Below, in pieces: positions 5,514 to 5,687 of a stretch of DNA of 5,687 bases; position 1 is the first letter of the stretch, and every line of letters starts with the position of its first letter. The notes under the pieces are model-generated. The model saw only the letters and a program-made list of their open reading frames with translations, was not told the origin of the DNA and did no database searches. Made by a program: the position numbers and the translations under genes. The stretch comes from Desulfobacterales bacterium (GTDB lineage Bacteria; Desulfobacterota; DSM-4660; Desulfatiglandales; JALVZP01), in NCBI GenBank assembly GCA_027037575.1, contig JALVZP010000356.1:1-5687 (forward strand), written 5' to 3'.

Positions 5514-5683
5514 TTAGTTGTCGGGGTCCAATCCCAGATAGGTATAGAGATATTTACCACCTGGAGGGGGAGATAATAAAGAGAAAGGAGGCTGCCCACC
5601 TCATCCTTGATATAATGAAGAAAATGGATATAACCTGGGAAAGGAAAATAAAAGCACTACCAGGATGGGAGGGCAACCTATGA
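5507..5683 (+). CDS. small hypothetical ORF, start unresolved
   Basis: I do not recognise this product. The reading frame is open from just inside the tRNA-Gly gene (after a stop at 5459-5461) to TGA at 5681-5683. Its second half reads like real protein: a basic, amphipathic helical stretch (EIIKRKEAAHLILDIMKKM) followed by a Trp-containing tail ending LPGWEGNL. Its AGG, ATA and GAG codons match the other genes. The start is a problem. The only in-frame ATGs, at 5612 and 5621, would leave about 20 residues and lack a ribosome site. The TTG used here (5507, 58 aa) has no Shine-Dalgarno and overlaps the tRNA -35 box. A strong GGAGGGGG at 5563-5570 is followed in frame only by ATA codons. The stop overlaps the next ATG as ATGA, suggesting coupling. 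It may be a real small gene with an unusual start or a 5'-truncated remnant. Confidence 0.4.
   Translation: MSISCRGPIPDRYRDIYHLEGEIIKRKEAAHLILDIMKKMDITWERKIKALPGWEGNL
5667..5673 (+). promoter_or_regulatory. ribosome binding site for the gene starting at 5680
   Basis: GGGAGGG lies 6 nt before the ATG at 5680, inside the last codons of the preceding ORF. The good match and spacing decide that a gene starts at the right edge, although almost none of it is visible. Confidence 0.6.
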
Positions 5684-5687
5684 CAGA
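5680..5687 (+). CDS. start of a gene running off the right edge
   Basis: Only ATG ACA GA is visible, so the protein begins Met-Thr-Asp or Met-Thr-Glu. The call rests on the well-placed GGGAGGG ribosome site and on the ATGA stop/start overlap with the upstream small ORF, a common arrangement in coupled operons. Nothing can be said about its function. Confidence 0.55.

Noticed and set aside
1..5687. CRISPR array, insertion sequence or long repeats
   Set aside because: I found no repeated spacer-repeat units, transposase or terminal inverted repeats on either strand.

Overview
The window is bacterial DNA. It is AT-rich and uses many ATA, AGA/AGG and AAA/AAG codons. The two tRNA genes lack an encoded CCA, and the tRNA promoter is a clean sigma70-type site. 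Codon usage and protein content would suit an anaerobic, possibly thermophilic bacterium, but no marker fixes the phylum and I do not assign one.

Left third, plus strand (50-2342): three tightly packed genes that look like one operon, with gaps of 12 and 4 nt. The first is a stand-alone 3'-phosphoesterase of the LigD PE family (136 aa), with no ligase or polymerase domain attached. The second is a 510-aa DUF4301 protein whose glycine-rich motifs resemble sugar-nucleotidyltransferases. The third is a 110-aa protein I do not recognise. A TATAAT box at 20-25 may be the operon's -10 element.

Middle, minus strand (5237 down to 2335): a two-gene operon with an 8-nt gap. The upstream gene encodes a GAF-coiled coil-HisKA protein that stops exactly where a histidine kinase ATPase domain should begin. 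The downstream gene encodes a 681-aa single-chain ADP-forming acyl-CoA synthetase. The stop codon of the synthetase overlaps the 3' end of the 110-aa gene by 8 bp, so the two operons meet tail to tail with no intergenic DNA.

Right part: on the minus strand, a tRNA-Gly(GCC)-tRNA-Cys(GCA) pair with a 4-nt spacer, its own strong promoter, and a perfect 10-bp-stem intrinsic terminator. A weak candidate promoter for the GAF-HisKA operon lies directly behind that terminator. At the right edge, on the plus strand, a small hypothetical ORF with an unresolved start ends in an ATGA overlap with a second gene. That second gene has an excellent ribosome binding site, but only its first 8 nt are in the window.

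The most interesting points are the orphan HisKA protein coupled to an acyl-CoA synthetase, and the PE/DUF4301/110-aa operon, which pairs a nucleic-acid end-healing enzyme with a nucleotidyltransferase-like protein of unknown function.
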